Position numbers and translations under genes: made by a program | Notes under the pieces: generated by a model | Seen by the model: the letters and a program-made list of their open reading frames with translations, nothing else | Database searches by the model: none | What the model was told of the DNA's origin: nothing | Shown here: in pieces, positions 48,544 to 59,809 of the stretch | Layout of the letters: every line of letters starts with the position of its first letter | How positions within the stretch are numbered: position 1 is the first letter of the stretch | Assembly (NCBI RefSeq): GCF_030272615.1 | Contig: NC_081411.1 | Coordinates: forward strand, 829,950,160 to 830,014,159 | Direction of reading: 5' to 3' | Source of the DNA: Cryptomeria japonica | Taxonomy: Eukaryota; Streptophyta; Pinopsida; Cupressales; Cupressaceae | Length of the DNA: 64,000 nucleotides

Positions 48544-48907
48544 TATTGGCATGTTGTGATGGTTAAGTTGTGGTGTTGTTGTTCTTGTCATCAAGATTCA
48601 AATTTTGTTCAGGTGATATTGTTGAATGTTTAAATGATGTCCCCAATTTGTGACCTCACCAATCTTAAAAAGAAAAATTGACACAAAATTGACATATCCA
48701 TATAGTCATGAGCATGAGAAATGATCATTGACGGAGAGACCAAATTACATTTGTGAAATATATAAGACAAATCAAAAAAGGAAAAATTGACACAAAATTG
48801 ACACATAAAGAAAAATTGACACAAAATTGACATATGAAGAAAAATTCAAACAAAAAGTCGACACATCCGTAGAATTTGGACACCAGAAATGAACAAAAAG
48901 TCAAAGA
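48544..48907. repeat. Direct repeat upstream of the terpene synthase pseudogene, copy 1
   Basis: It starts TATTGGCATGTTGTGATGG and ends near GGACACCAGAAATGAAC. Its partner begins 576 bp further on at 49120. It includes several AAAAATTGACACAAAATTGA units, expanded here relative to the second copy. Confidence 0.85.
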
Positions 48908-49073
48908 CTACATTTATTCAATACCAAATTTAAAAGTTACATTCATTGAAAAATATTAAAATAATTGACACGTCCACAAAGTCTCGATACGTCAAAAAAT
49001 TCAAAGAACACCAAATTTGACATTGCATTTCAAACTGAAGATGACAAATAACATGAAAAGTGTCTAAAAAGCA

Positions 49074-49083
49074 CTATAAATAG
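49074..49083 (+). promoter_or_regulatory. Candidate TATA box
   Basis: CTATAAATAG is a near-ideal plant TATA box, lying between the two direct repeats and about 450 bp before the first recognisable terpene synthase exon. It could be the relic core promoter. No transcript evidence is available, and AT-rich DNA yields such strings by chance. Confidence 0.35.
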
Positions 49084-49119
49084 CAGTGAAGCACAAGTAT
49101 TGAACATCTAGATTGACAG

Positions 49120-49434
49120 TATTGGCATGTTGTGATGGTTAAGTTGTGGTGTTGTTGTTCTTATCATCAAGATTCAAACTCCGTTCGGGTGATATTGTTG
49201 AATGTTTAAATGAGGTCTCCAATTTATGACCTCACCAATCTTAAAAAGAAAAATTGACACATCCATATAGTCTTGAGCATGAGAAAGAGACCAAATTACA
49301 TTTGTCAAATATATAAATCAAATAAATAAAGAAAAGATTGACACAAAATTGATACATAAAAAGAATCTACACAAAATTGACATATGACATCCATAGAATT
49401 TGGACACCAGAAATGACCAAAAATTCAAAGAACA
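49120..49434. repeat. Direct repeat upstream of the terpene synthase pseudogene, copy 2
   Basis: Same landmarks as copy 1, with fewer AAAAATTGACAC units. It lies between the candidate TATA box and the first surviving exon, so one duplication changed the layout of the upstream region. Confidence 0.85.
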
Positions 49435-49528
49435 CGTTCCTTCAATGATTTATTTGCGTGTATCAAACCTTTTATTTCAATAGTTGGAAACAAATTAATT
49501 TTTTTATTTTTATGTCATGTACACTGAG

Positions 49529-51027
49529 AAGATATGCTGAAGAATTTCAAGGACAATAATGGGCAGTTCATTCTCTGTGGAGTAAACAATGATAATGGTG
49601 AGAATAATATTGAGGAAGAGCATATCATGAGAAGTATGCTCAATATTTTAAGAGTTTCAAGTGTGGTGTATCCTGAAGAAGTTCTTATGGAAGAGGCTAA
49701 AGCATTTAGTACTGAATATCTTAAAAAGTTATTAGAAAGTTCTGGAGATACGTGTGAGAAAAGAAGTTTTCTGAAAGAGGTAATAATTTTTTTTCCAATA
49801 TAAAGCTATTTTTATTATATATTTCAAATAGTTACCAAGACACAAAGTATAGAAACAAACTACAATATGAGTTTTAAGATTGTTTTTTTTTTTAAATTTT
49901 ATAGGTGGAATATGCTTTTGTATATGAATGGCCCTGCACCTTTACTAGATCGGAGGCATTAAATTTCATAGAAATCTATGAGCTGGATAATCAAAGGTAG
50001 AAGTAAAATATTATTGTTGTGCCATGATATTTAAAATAATTTATAAATTAACTATAAGATTTTATTGTTTTCTTTAGGTTGAAAGACAAAAGGATTTTAG
50101 AGCTCGCGAAATTGGATTTTAATATACTACAATTTCAGTACAAGTTGGAGATGAAAAAACTCTCAAGGTAATAACTCAAATGAACAAAGAGGTACTTCAA
50201 CAAAAACAACACCACTTAATCAACACACTATGGGAAGAAGCCCACTGATTAATAAAAACTTAATTATACAAATTTGTAGTCAATTTTATGTATTTATATT
50301 ATATAAATATTGATTTGATGAATATTGACTTTATAATATGTGATTGGATCTCGACAAGTTATCACGTAATAAAATTTATATTGTTTGTAATTTTTTTTGA
50401 TTACTAATACTTATAAATCTTAATTTGCATGATAGTTGGTGGGTAGATTTTGGTATCTCCAAGCTAGTTGCAATAAGGGAGCGGACAATTGAATATCACT
50501 TTTGGGTAGATAGTTCGGTGGACGAAGAGGAGCTTTCTACTAGCAGAGTTGCTTTTGCAAAACTTGTAACTGTTATGACAATCATGGATGACATTTATGA
50601 TGACTATGGAACGCACGAGGAACTCAAATGTATTACATAGGCCATTGCTCAAGGTTGGGATGTTTCTATAATAAAAAATGTTATGATATTTTAATATTAA
50701 CATATTTCTAATGTTAATTTAGGATGAGAGACTCCATGGAAAAACCGCCTCAGCTATTTCTTGTTATATGGGTGATCATCCTGGTTGCTCAGAAAGAGAG
50801 GCACTAAGGCACTAAATCACATCACCAAACTCAAAAATGAATCATTGAAGGAATTGACAAGGGAATTTTTAAAACCAGACAATGTTTTTCTTGATTGGGA
50901 GAAGTTTGGTGTCAATAGTACTAGAGGAATACAATTTCTCTATATATTTGTAGATAGCTTCACATATTGTCAGAAGGAGGTCAAGAATCAAATATTTAAA
51001 GTTTTTCTTGATATAATAGAAGTATAA
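49529..51027 (+). pseudogene. Terpene synthase (class I, gymnosperm TPS-d-like) pseudogene
   Basis: Five exon-like pieces with GT/AG borders: 49529-49779 (FKDNNGQF, VVYPEEVLMEEAKAFSTEYL), 49905-49996 (VEYAFVYEWPCTFTRSEALN), 50078-50167 (ILELAKLDFNILQFQYKLE), 50436-50640 (WWVDFGISKL, STSRVAFAKL and the metal-binding DDIYD) and 50723-51027 (SAISCYMGDHPGCSEREAL, LTREFLKPDN, to a TAA). A live enzyme would ionise a prenyl diphosphate using DDxxD and NSE/DTE-bound magnesium. This copy is dead. The N-terminal domains are missing, a TAG at 50638 follows CIT, the segment from there to just past the NSE/DTE motif is deleted, and an 8-bp tandem duplication at 50800-50815 shifts the last exon. Confidence 0.9.
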
Positions 51028-51227
51028 AAAAGAAAGCATTTTCATCATCTAAAAATAAAATGCTTTCTTTACTCTAGAATTCTAGTAAATCACAAACTTA
51101 GATGATAATTCTAATTTTATTCTATTGTAATAATTTTTTTGTTACAATGATTCATCTAAGCTTATTTAGATTGAATTAGAACTTTGTTTTAGATAGAGTT
51201 GACATGTTGTATGGTTTTTATATGTAG
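51028..51227 (+). other. 3' UTR-like flank of the terpene synthase pseudogene
   Basis: Matches the segments after last-exon fragments 1 (36122 on) and 2 (39302 on), including CTTATTTAGATTGAATT. It ends at TATATGTA, where family E copy E2 begins. Confidence 0.75.
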
Positions 51228-53968
51228 TGCCCCTCCTTGATTCTTCTTTCTTTTTGTGCATTGATAGACTATATTGATATAGTTCATACTATTTTGTGAT
51301 GCTTTTGATTAGATGTTTATAGATGCACTTATGATTTGGATGTTTTATTATTGATGATAGATGTATCATATCTACACTTGACATTATGATTTCATGTGGA
51401 TAATGATATTCATAGATTATTATGATGATGGATTACTATTTGATGATCTATGCGTGCTCATTTTATGTGTATGGTTTATAATTGTTTATGGTGATTTGAT
51501 GGTATCTTATTATGTACTAACCTTATTTGATTGTGACCGTCTTCTACTATGGTTTTGATAGGGATGATGTCATACCACTCATTCATGAGCATGATATGAC
51601 ATTATGATTCCTTTTCACTTGTCTATTTATTTCATGATATATGGTATTGTATATATTATTGTACATGTATTGGTGGTGATAGGTTTGCAAGTACCAGACA
51701 TCGACTCTACCTGGCTTCACAGGTCTAAGAATGTCTTCATCCCAATGGCAAGTTGATTGGAGGTAACATGAGATCCTATTCTACACTCTAGTTGATTTGT
51801 TCTGTACCACTTAGTGATGGCTCTCTGAGCATTGTTGGGGTTCTCATTTTAAGTTTGGGAGAAGCATTTTATGATTTGTATTCCATATTATTATATGTTT
51901 AAGTTTCCTTGGTTTATCATGGATATCGTTCCTTAATTGGACTGGTTTTTTAGTAATTTCATATACTTAGAGATTTATTGGACTTGTCATAACTTGATTA
52001 TTTCATTTTTCAAGTCTTTTGTGTGGATGCACTAATATGGTCTATGTGCTAAAATAATTTTTTAATGTGCTACTAAAATTGGTGGATGTGCTAAAAGAAC
52101 TAGTCAATGTGCTATTCTTTCCTTCAGATGTGTTAAACTGCCCTATATTTTATGTTTTTGATCATTTTTATGGTTTCTGAGTTGATTATCCAATTATGTC
52201 TCTTCCTAGAGACTATTGTCTTTTGATTACCAAGGTTCTTGAGTTATTCTAGGACCGGTTTATTAGTTGGAATGGAATTTATGTGTTATTTACTCTGTCC
52301 CATATTTGATATGATCTTGATATTATGATTATATACTATTTATGAGGCTGCTATGATGGCATTCGATGTTATTTATCTGATTGAGAACCTTGGATAAACA
52401 AGGTATGTGTTGTAGAGAGCCCTTTGTCATGTTATATTATTTGTATGTGTTGTCACCCTAAGGTCTAGGTGCATGTTAGGCGGGAGTGGGATTCAAATTA
52501 GTGAGTGACCGGGGTTGTGAGGAGTAGACAACTAGGTTACCTAGGGTCTAGATTTGCCAGAATATCTCATTAGGAGTTTACCTTGTAATCAAGTGATAAT
52601 ATAATAAATTAATTCTAGAAGGGCTGGGTAGTAGTAAATTCATCTTAATAAGATAATGAATGGACATGGTGGCCCTAATACCTTGCCCAATGGTAGTAAT
52701 TTGGGATAGGATTGGGAAGCCCTTGGTGACATAGGTAAGTTAATCTCCCTTACTCTTCCAAGGTTGAGATGGCTTCTTATGATCATCTTGAATCCCAAGA
52801 TAAGTGCCCAGATTCACATTATGAATATATATGATGATACTCTTTCCCTACATGTAGGTTCTAGCACCATGAGTTTTGATTTGAAGTGTTTCCTTGGGGG
52901 TTTTATGATTTATTGAGCCTTGTTTATCTGCATGATGTGTGGAGTGTTATCCTTTGGTTGTTAGGTGTCAACTTAGATTTAGAGTGTGTGTGGGATCTTG
53001 TGTCATCTCCTAGCATGGGGGTGGTTCCTTATGGTTCCACATGGTCGGGTGGTTTGGTCCCTTCTTCCATTTGGATGTTCTTCAATGGATGCTCGTGTGC
53101 ATGGATGTGGAATTTCATCTCTTCGGCTATGGATGGATACTTGTATCAAATTGATTTATATAATTCATATGGTATATGTATGTGTATAATTCATAATATA
53201 ATTATAATTGTAGTTGAGGGTTATACCCCTTCATCTAAAAAGGTTGATGTATATGTAATGGTAGATGATGTATTAGGTCATGATCATAGTACTTGTAAGA
53301 GAACATATAGATGTATCTTGTTGTATCTTGGATATTGATTCATTGGTGGAAACAATGTAATTGGTTCTATGTAAGTGAATATTATGATATGTGAATGTTT
53401 ATGGTGGTTAAGAATGGATTATGAATGTGGTAGATAATATTAGAAAAGATGATGTTATTGAATAGTAAATTGGGACTAGGTACATTTGGATTGGTTCTCT
53501 TAAAATTAATCTTAAGGGGTCTAATGGTATTTGCATTACTAATTAATGGAATCATGATAGATAGACTAGTGAGGTATCTTATGTATGCATGAAAAGAGAA
53601 ATTTAGTTAAGTTAGAATGCATTGGTTATGGTAGTAATTTATGATGAACTATGCTTATATAGAGATGTTCTTGATGATCAAGTTATAAGTAATGGTGTTG
53701 AGATACCCTAGCAGAAAGATTAATTATAGAGTTGTGTTTATTTTTGCTTGTGAAATGAGTTCATGTGATTATGCTTTTATGTTTACATTCTTGATGGGTA
53801 TATGTGTATATCATATTAATGGATGTTAAATGCATATGAGTAGTTAATTGTACATGTTGTATTAGAAGATATATATTTTTTTAAATGATCTCATATTGCA
53901 TGTTAGTTAGCTTTATTTCTCTAGGGTATTTTGGTGGGCTTTACATCATATATATGTTGTATAAGTTT
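51228..53968 (+). mobile_element. Family E repeat copy E2, plus orientation
   Basis: It starts at GTGCCCCTCCTTGATTC and shows E landmarks in order: GTCATACCACTCATTCATGA (51570), CCCAATGGCAAGTTGATTGG (51740), CCCTAAGGTCTAGGTGCATG (52456) and GAGGAGTAGACAACTAGG (52520). The AT-rich interior seen in E1 and E3 is missing, with a jump near 51835. The part after 52760 has no counterpart in E1. A 150-codon frame at 52886-53338 has no recognisable domain. Probably a long LTR of an unidentified family. Confidence 0.65.
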
Positions 53969-56151
53969 TTTAGTGTCCCTCCCTAATTCATCTTGCCTTT
54001 CTGTACTTTAGAGGACTATATTGATCTAGCTTAGTCTACTTTATGATGATATGTTGGTATCATTCTATATACTGACTTGTTTCATGATTGAATTGGATAT
54101 GAAGATGGATCTATAATTTGATAATATATATGTATTCATTATTAATGATGGATCACATCTCTTATGGGATTTTGATGGTATTATGATTATGCTGACCCTA
54201 CTCTATGATCTTGAATTTTGAATTGGTGCTATGATGTTTGTGATTGTCTTCTAGTGTCTTCATGACTAGAGATGATGTCATACCACTCATTGTGAGAATG
54301 ATATGACATTGTGATTCTCTATCACTTTCCTGATCATTTATGATTTATATATGTTGTATCGTGTTTAGTAGTGGTTGTAGGTTTGTAGGTATTAGACATT
54401 GACTCCACCTTGTCTCGCAAGTCTGAGTGTGTCCTATCCTAATGGCAAGTTGTTGGACATGACATTTGTTTCCCTCTCATACTCTAGGCTTAATTTGTTC
54501 ACCTTGTTAGTTGTGTCATGGTGCAGGTTGGTGGTTAGAGTCTTGTGTCGATTGTATGAGGTGTTGTGAATATGTGGTTTATATGTAAATTGATATTTGG
54601 GTAGTAATGTATTAATACTATAGTTGATTTATTTGATGGTTTGATTATTTGATTATGTGATTATTACTTGGTTGGTTATTTAATATTTTGTTTTATTAGC
54701 TTGGTTAATGATTAATTGATGTTGACTTATTCAATAATTGACTTATTGTTTAATGAATATTTCTTTACTTATTTATTTGGTTTATTTAATGCTTAATTGA
54801 TTATTTGAATTTTATTGTTGAGATTTTATATTTATTTAATTGAGTTGATTTAATTCTTTATTAATCCTTTATTTGCTTATTAATTATTTGTTTTTTAATG
54901 ATTATTTATTTATATTATTTAATTCTTATGCTTTATTTTTGATTCAATATTATATTATTTAATACCGAGTTTCTATTTAAATAAGATTTTGATTATTTAA
55001 TTATTATTGGGATTTGATTTGTTACTATCCCATTTATGTTTGTACTATTGCATTATTACTATTATTTGCATAATTGGTTACATTATAAGTTTACCTTCTC
55101 CTTATTTCTATTGGTTGATTTTGAATGGGTAAGTAAATAATATTATTAAATAATACTTGCCTCAAAAATTTGCATGGTAGGTATAATCTATAGTTTATTG
55201 GAATTTTCTGCTTGGTTGATGATTTTCTATGGTTTGGAGTTTATTTTTTATTTAATAGAGTTTTGTCATGTGATGTCGGGTTGGTTTTTATTTGCAAATT
55301 TTGGTTTGAGATTTGGATTTTTGATGGAGTTTGGATTAGATTGTTGAGAGATTTTTGATTGAAGATTTGGATTGAAGTTGTTGGTTTGATTTCTCTTCTT
55401 CGAATTTCCTTTTTGCCATTATTGTGATCTTCCAGGTTGGAGCTTCAAACTCTATTCTCTACATTTCTATTTGGAAAAGATTGTGTACATTGTGACTGTT
55501 GATAGATTGTTTGGGGATTAGAGATTGATGTTTAAGATTTCATTTTTGTTTGGGGAAAATTTATAAGAAATGATAATATATTATGATTAATGGTGTAAAT
55601 TTGGGAATGGTGTGTGCTGTCAGGAACGTATATTCTACATTTTCCCTATTGAATCATTAATTTATTTTCTCCTAAGATCTTAATTTAATTTTAAGAGTCT
55701 TGGATTACTATATGATTATCCTTTATACTTTTTTTGTACCTTTCCATGATTTTGTGTTTATTTGCAAATTGGAGTAGATTTGGCTTCCGAAGAGTTGTTT
55801 TCAAGAAGCTTTGTGTTGCATTTTTTCATGATCCTATTTTTAGATGTCATGGTTTATTTTAAGGCTTTGGATATTCTTTGAAATGTTTTATTGAGCCTAT
55901 TCTTTCAATATTGTATCTCCCTTAGTTGCAGTGCAGATTTGGTGTAGTTTTGTGCACTTCTGAGTGCAATCTTGACTGTAAATTGTTGTTGACTCCTATA
56001 TGTGAGATCATAATTTTTTTTTTATGTGTGTCCTCATGTTATTTGTCCCTCCCATGCCTTTTAAGATTTATTTGGGTGTGTTTGTAAGCTCAGAAGTCGA
56101 ATTGGGCACATGTACTATGTTATTTGTCAGTTTTTCCTTAATTTCTGCATT

Positions 56152-56256
56152 CTGCCCTATAAATGCTAATGTATGACCCCAAAACACCATATAATGACCC
56201 CAAAAAGTCAAAGTATGGTCCAAAAATGCCACTCTGGCTTCTAGGAATGCTAATCT
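56152..56256. repeat. 21-bp tandem repeat, 5 copies, inside E3
   Basis: Five consecutive 21-bp units. On the minus strand they read as heptads RLAFLEA, RVAFLDH, TLTFWGH, YMVFWGH and TLAFIGQ. The units are diverged. The 67-codon frame they sit in has no other support. Confidence 0.7.
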
Positions 56257-56420
56257 AGGTTCTGGGAGCACTTAATTGCTCTGTGGTGTAGGGAATTGTC
56301 ATTTTGGTCATTGTGTTTGAGGATTCTAATTTTGTGCATTTACTAGAGGTATTTTGTGATTTTATTGAGTTCCTCAAAGGTACTTATGATGTCATATTGA
56401 TCCTCACGCATTTATTTTAT

Positions 56421-56566
56421 GCTCCAGTAAGAGGTTTTGTGTCTTACCATTGAGGGGATTGTTCACACAATGAGTTGCTCCAGCGAGAGGAAGATTGCCT
56501 CATTGTTGAGGAATGTTTTATGATAGCTCCAGTGGGATATTTTTGCCTCAGTATTGAGAATTAAAA
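56421..56566. repeat. About 50-bp degenerate repeat, 3 copies, inside E3
   Basis: Units begin GCTCCAG at 56421, 56477 and 56526 and each continues to a TTGCCTCA-(C/G)TATTGAG-like end (spacing 56 and 49 bp). Non-coding. Confidence 0.6.
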
Positions 56567-57047
56567 ATTGTTTTGGAATATCTTTTCAAATCATTCCTAT
56601 GCTTTGGATCCTTGATATGTTGATTTGGTGAAGGATCATGCTTTCATTTTGAATGTATGCTTCATATTGTGCTTCAGTTTGTGTCGATAATGTTGTGAAT
56701 GTACCTATGTAATTTTTGAGTCTTCATGATGTTATTAGAATGTTATTTGTTTTATGTTCTACCCTAAGGTTATGGTCCATGGTTGGGAGAGTGGGATAGG
56801 AAAGGGTCTAGACTTGTCGTGGGACCACATGAATAATTTTTGTTTAATTGCAAGTGATAACCATAATAAAATGATTATTGGGTTGGGTAATTAGGAATTC
56901 ACATAACCAAGATAATGAATTTGAGTTGCTTGTTCCAATGGTGGATCCCAAGTAGGTGGTTTTGGAATCTATGCTTGGGAAGACCGTTGGAGTAGTAAAT
57001 TGACCTCCCTATTAGCATTTGGCATAACTGATGTAGATCAAGTCATG

Positions 57048-58191
57048 TGTTGGGATTTTCATGATGTTGTGATTGTCATTGATTGACACACACTTGCTTT
57101 GAGATCACTTTTTGTATGAATGAGCTATGCTCAACCGGTATTTGTTCCAACCAATATTATGTATTATAGTCTTTAGACTATCAGTGTTTTGCAAAAAGTG
57201 TTTACTGATCTCAAGCGGTATGAAGACTTCAAGCAGTTCGAGGATCCCAAAGTGGTATGAAGGAACAAAGCAATTGTTAACACTTTTTCTAGTCTTCATT
57301 TTGACAAACCGGTAATTAGTAAAATTTATGAACCGGTAATCGGTAATGAACCGGTATTACTCTGTGATGAGTTACCAACTAGTATTTTTGTGATGAGTTA
57401 TCATCCACCAACACTTTGGCGGTGATTTTGTGTCATGTTACCAAATGTGTCTAGATGCACTGAACCTGGGAACTTGCAATGTAATTTTATTGGACCGACA
57501 TGAAAGTAGATTCCTTTATAAGGACATCATGTCTAGGGTTTTAGTTATTGAAAGGGTTTTAGAAGTGCATAAGGTTTATGTATGTGCGATTACAAAAGCG
57601 AAGATTAGGTCTATGTGAAGAAATAGAGTGTGGAGATATTGAAGACTGAAGTAATGCTGAAATGCATTAACAATGAGCTATCAAGGATCTAACCAAGCAA
57701 ACTGTACTATTTTCTAGATCACTCACTTGTTGATTACTCACATCTTCGACAAGTCTAAAACTCTTAATTGGGTAGGCCCAAAAAAGCCTTTGTAAATCCT
57801 CTAACAAGGTGGTTCACAACTGTGAATCTGAAATCCTCTCACAAGGTAGTCTTTAGCAAGACTTATCTCCTAACAAAGATCTAGATTCCTAACAGGATCT
57901 ATTCTGGTCAAGAATATTGTATGACCTTAACCAGTCTGGTTTCTATTCAGCATTTAGTTACTTGTGATTTTTTGCTCACTATGGTTTTTCCCATTTGAGT
58001 TTACACGTCAAAACCTCTTGTGTTATGGTGATTGTGCTCTTGTGGGTGAATGCTTTATTTTCTGTTTGGTTTGCATTTGTCTTAACCGGTTTGTTGGTAA
58101 ATCTGTTATACTGGTTAACTATTAAATTGTTTAAGTATTTGAGTTCAGTAATTTTTGTATACTAATTCACCCCCCCTCTTAGTATTCATCA
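57048..58191 (+). repeat. 5' LTR of element D
   Basis: TGTTGGGATT to GTATTCATCA. Contains ATGGTTTTTCCCATTTGAG (57980-57998), TTCACCCCCCCTCTTAGTAT near the end, and a cluster of CTCTAACAAGGTGG-like motifs (about 57785-57910). Nearly the same sequence restarts at 63342. Confidence 0.9.
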
Positions 58192-58193
58192 AT

Positions 58194-58205
58194 TGGTATT
58201 AGAGC
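58194..58205 (+). other. Primer-binding site of element D
   Basis: TGGTATTAGAGC, two bases after the LTR. It is the copia-type initiator Met primer site with one C to T change. Confidence 0.85.
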
Positions 58206-58241
58206 CAACCTTTCTATAAGTTTAACCACTTGGAAGGAGAT

Positions 58242-59362
58242 ATGGGGGAATACACTGTGAGGGAACTTACTCATCATCTCACTTAGATTGAGAAAGTCTT
58301 TGATGAACTCAAAGTCAAATATAAGGCCTCTCTAACAAAAAGAAGAGAACATGCTGAGAAACTAATGGAGCTTACTGAAAATAGTTCTTCTGATGAAGTG
58401 GACATGAAAGCCCTAGTTGAAGAAGTTGAAAAACTAAATGAGTCTAATGCCAACCTAAGAAGGGAACTGGAAGGACTGACTATCAGAATGTGTCAAGAGC
58501 TTGAAAACCGGAGGAAAGCTGAAGATCTAGTAAAAGACAAAGATCATGAGATCTCCAAGATGAAGCAAGAAATCAGTGCCCTTACCGCTCATCTCCAAGA
58601 AAGTAAAGTGGAAAAAGAAGAAATGCAAGGTGAATTAAATATGGCTATTTCTGAGAATGCAACCTTGAAGGAATCCAATGCTGCTATTTCCAAGGAACTC
58701 ATTGAGTCAAAAGATAAGCCTAGATCCAATAATTTAAACCTATTTGCTTTAATTATCTCAAGGAAGGACATACTGCTACTGTGTGTAGAAATAAGGCCTA
58801 CAATAACCTTCCTTATTTCCTAAACGATAAGCCTAGATCCAATAGATTCAATGGAAACTATTATCCATGCAATAAGTTTGGGCATAGAGAATTTGAATGC
58901 AGGTCTGTTATACACAACACTAGAAGATATCCTCAAAGGAGTCTAGGAGTTTTTCTTGAATCTTCTATGAACTAGAATCCAAACCGGTATAATGCCTATG
59001 ACCATCAGTCAGGTGGTGGTGGCTATCAAACTGCAACCGGTTGGAGAGTGACCTATATGATCTATCATGGTAGCAGTCACACTGCTGCAACATGCAGAAG
59101 GAAGAATGAAAATGTTAATAATGGACCATGGAGAGCACCTAGAATGATATGCTATCATTGCAACAAACTGGGTCACACAGCCAAAATCTGCAGGATGAGA
59201 AAGAACATATCGGATGATATACCAGTCACTCTAGAAGGAAAGATTGATGTTGAAACCGCTCAAGAAGGAATGAATAAAACATGGGAAAAGAATCTTGAAG
59301 AAGTGTCACAAGATGAACTGGTTTCTGCACCTAGTGTGGAAGTCTTTGAACTGACAAACTAA
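58242..59362 (+). pseudogene. gag: Gag of element D with two CCHC zinc knuckles
   Basis: ATG at 58242; the 15th codon is TAG. From 58365 a long helical region reads as coiled coil (VEEVEKLNESNANLRRELEG, KDKDHEISKMKQEISALTAH). A frameshift leads to the first knuckle (CNKFGHREFEC, whose leading Cys has become Tyr) at about 58870. The second knuckle CYHCNKLGHTAKIC is perfect at 59150-59191. An acidic tail ends at TAA 59360. It has the features of a nucleocapsid protein but a longer coiled-coil part than the Gag of copia C. Confidence 0.8.
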
Positions 59363-59374
59363 GCTTCAGAAAAG

Positions 59375-59390
59375 TTTAGGGGGAGAAAAT
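59375..59390 (+). other. Internal polypurine-like tract
   Basis: TTTAGGGGGAGAAAAT lies 13 bases after the gag stop and looks like a copia polypurine tract, although no LTR follows. It may be a relic of the point where pol was lost or where foreign DNA joined. From 59391 to 59809 the sequence is leader-like and non-coding. Confidence 0.5.
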
Positions 59391-59809
59391 TGGTAAAATG
59401 TTTCAAACCCCTGGTTTACATCGGTAAAAGACCTTAACCGGTATGTGTTACTTGTCAATCGATAGAAGACCGGAAATGGTAAAAGGCAAAATTAGGGTTT
59501 ATGCCCTAATGGTGGAGCATTTATTATGGTAGGTGAAGAATTTGTTTAAATGGGATTTTCAAGTCATTTTCACTTATCAATATGTGAGCGAATAAATTTT
59601 CAAGTGCAAAGTGACCAAATGCAATTCAACTTGTGATTCAGAGTGAATTGAAATCTACAAGAAGAATTCTGAGGTACTTGCAACCTATCTGTGAAGAACA
59701 CAAAGCAGTAATCTAGTAACCGAAGTGGTGTGAAGAGAAGCTAAATTTGCAAGTCCTAAATTTTGAAATTCTGAAGGTATTTATTGAAATTCCTGTTTAT
59801 TAGTTAATC

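Larger units (their letters stand above)
53972..57047 (+). mobile_element. Family E repeat copy E3, plus orientation
   Basis: It starts TGTCCCTCCCTAATTCATC and repeats the E landmarks at 54276, 54440, 56761 and beyond. It keeps the AT-rich interior (about 54590-55150, dominated by TTATTTAATTGATT-like text). Its far end is cut by the LTR element starting at 57048. No credible gene was found in it. Confidence 0.65.

Noticed and set aside
49529-51027. Functional terpene synthase gene
   Set aside because: The N-terminal domains and the exons between DDxxD and NSE/DTE are missing, with an in-frame TAG and an 8-bp frameshifting duplication.
52886-53338. 150-codon Trp/Ser/Cys-rich plus frame
   Set aside because: It lies in repeat E2 with no recognised domain, and the overlapping second frame is equally open. 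Probably chance.
57105-57618. Small frames repeated at 57105-57618 and 63399-63930
   Set aside because: They occur twice only because both lie in the LTRs of element D. LTRs are non-coding and the frames differ between the two.
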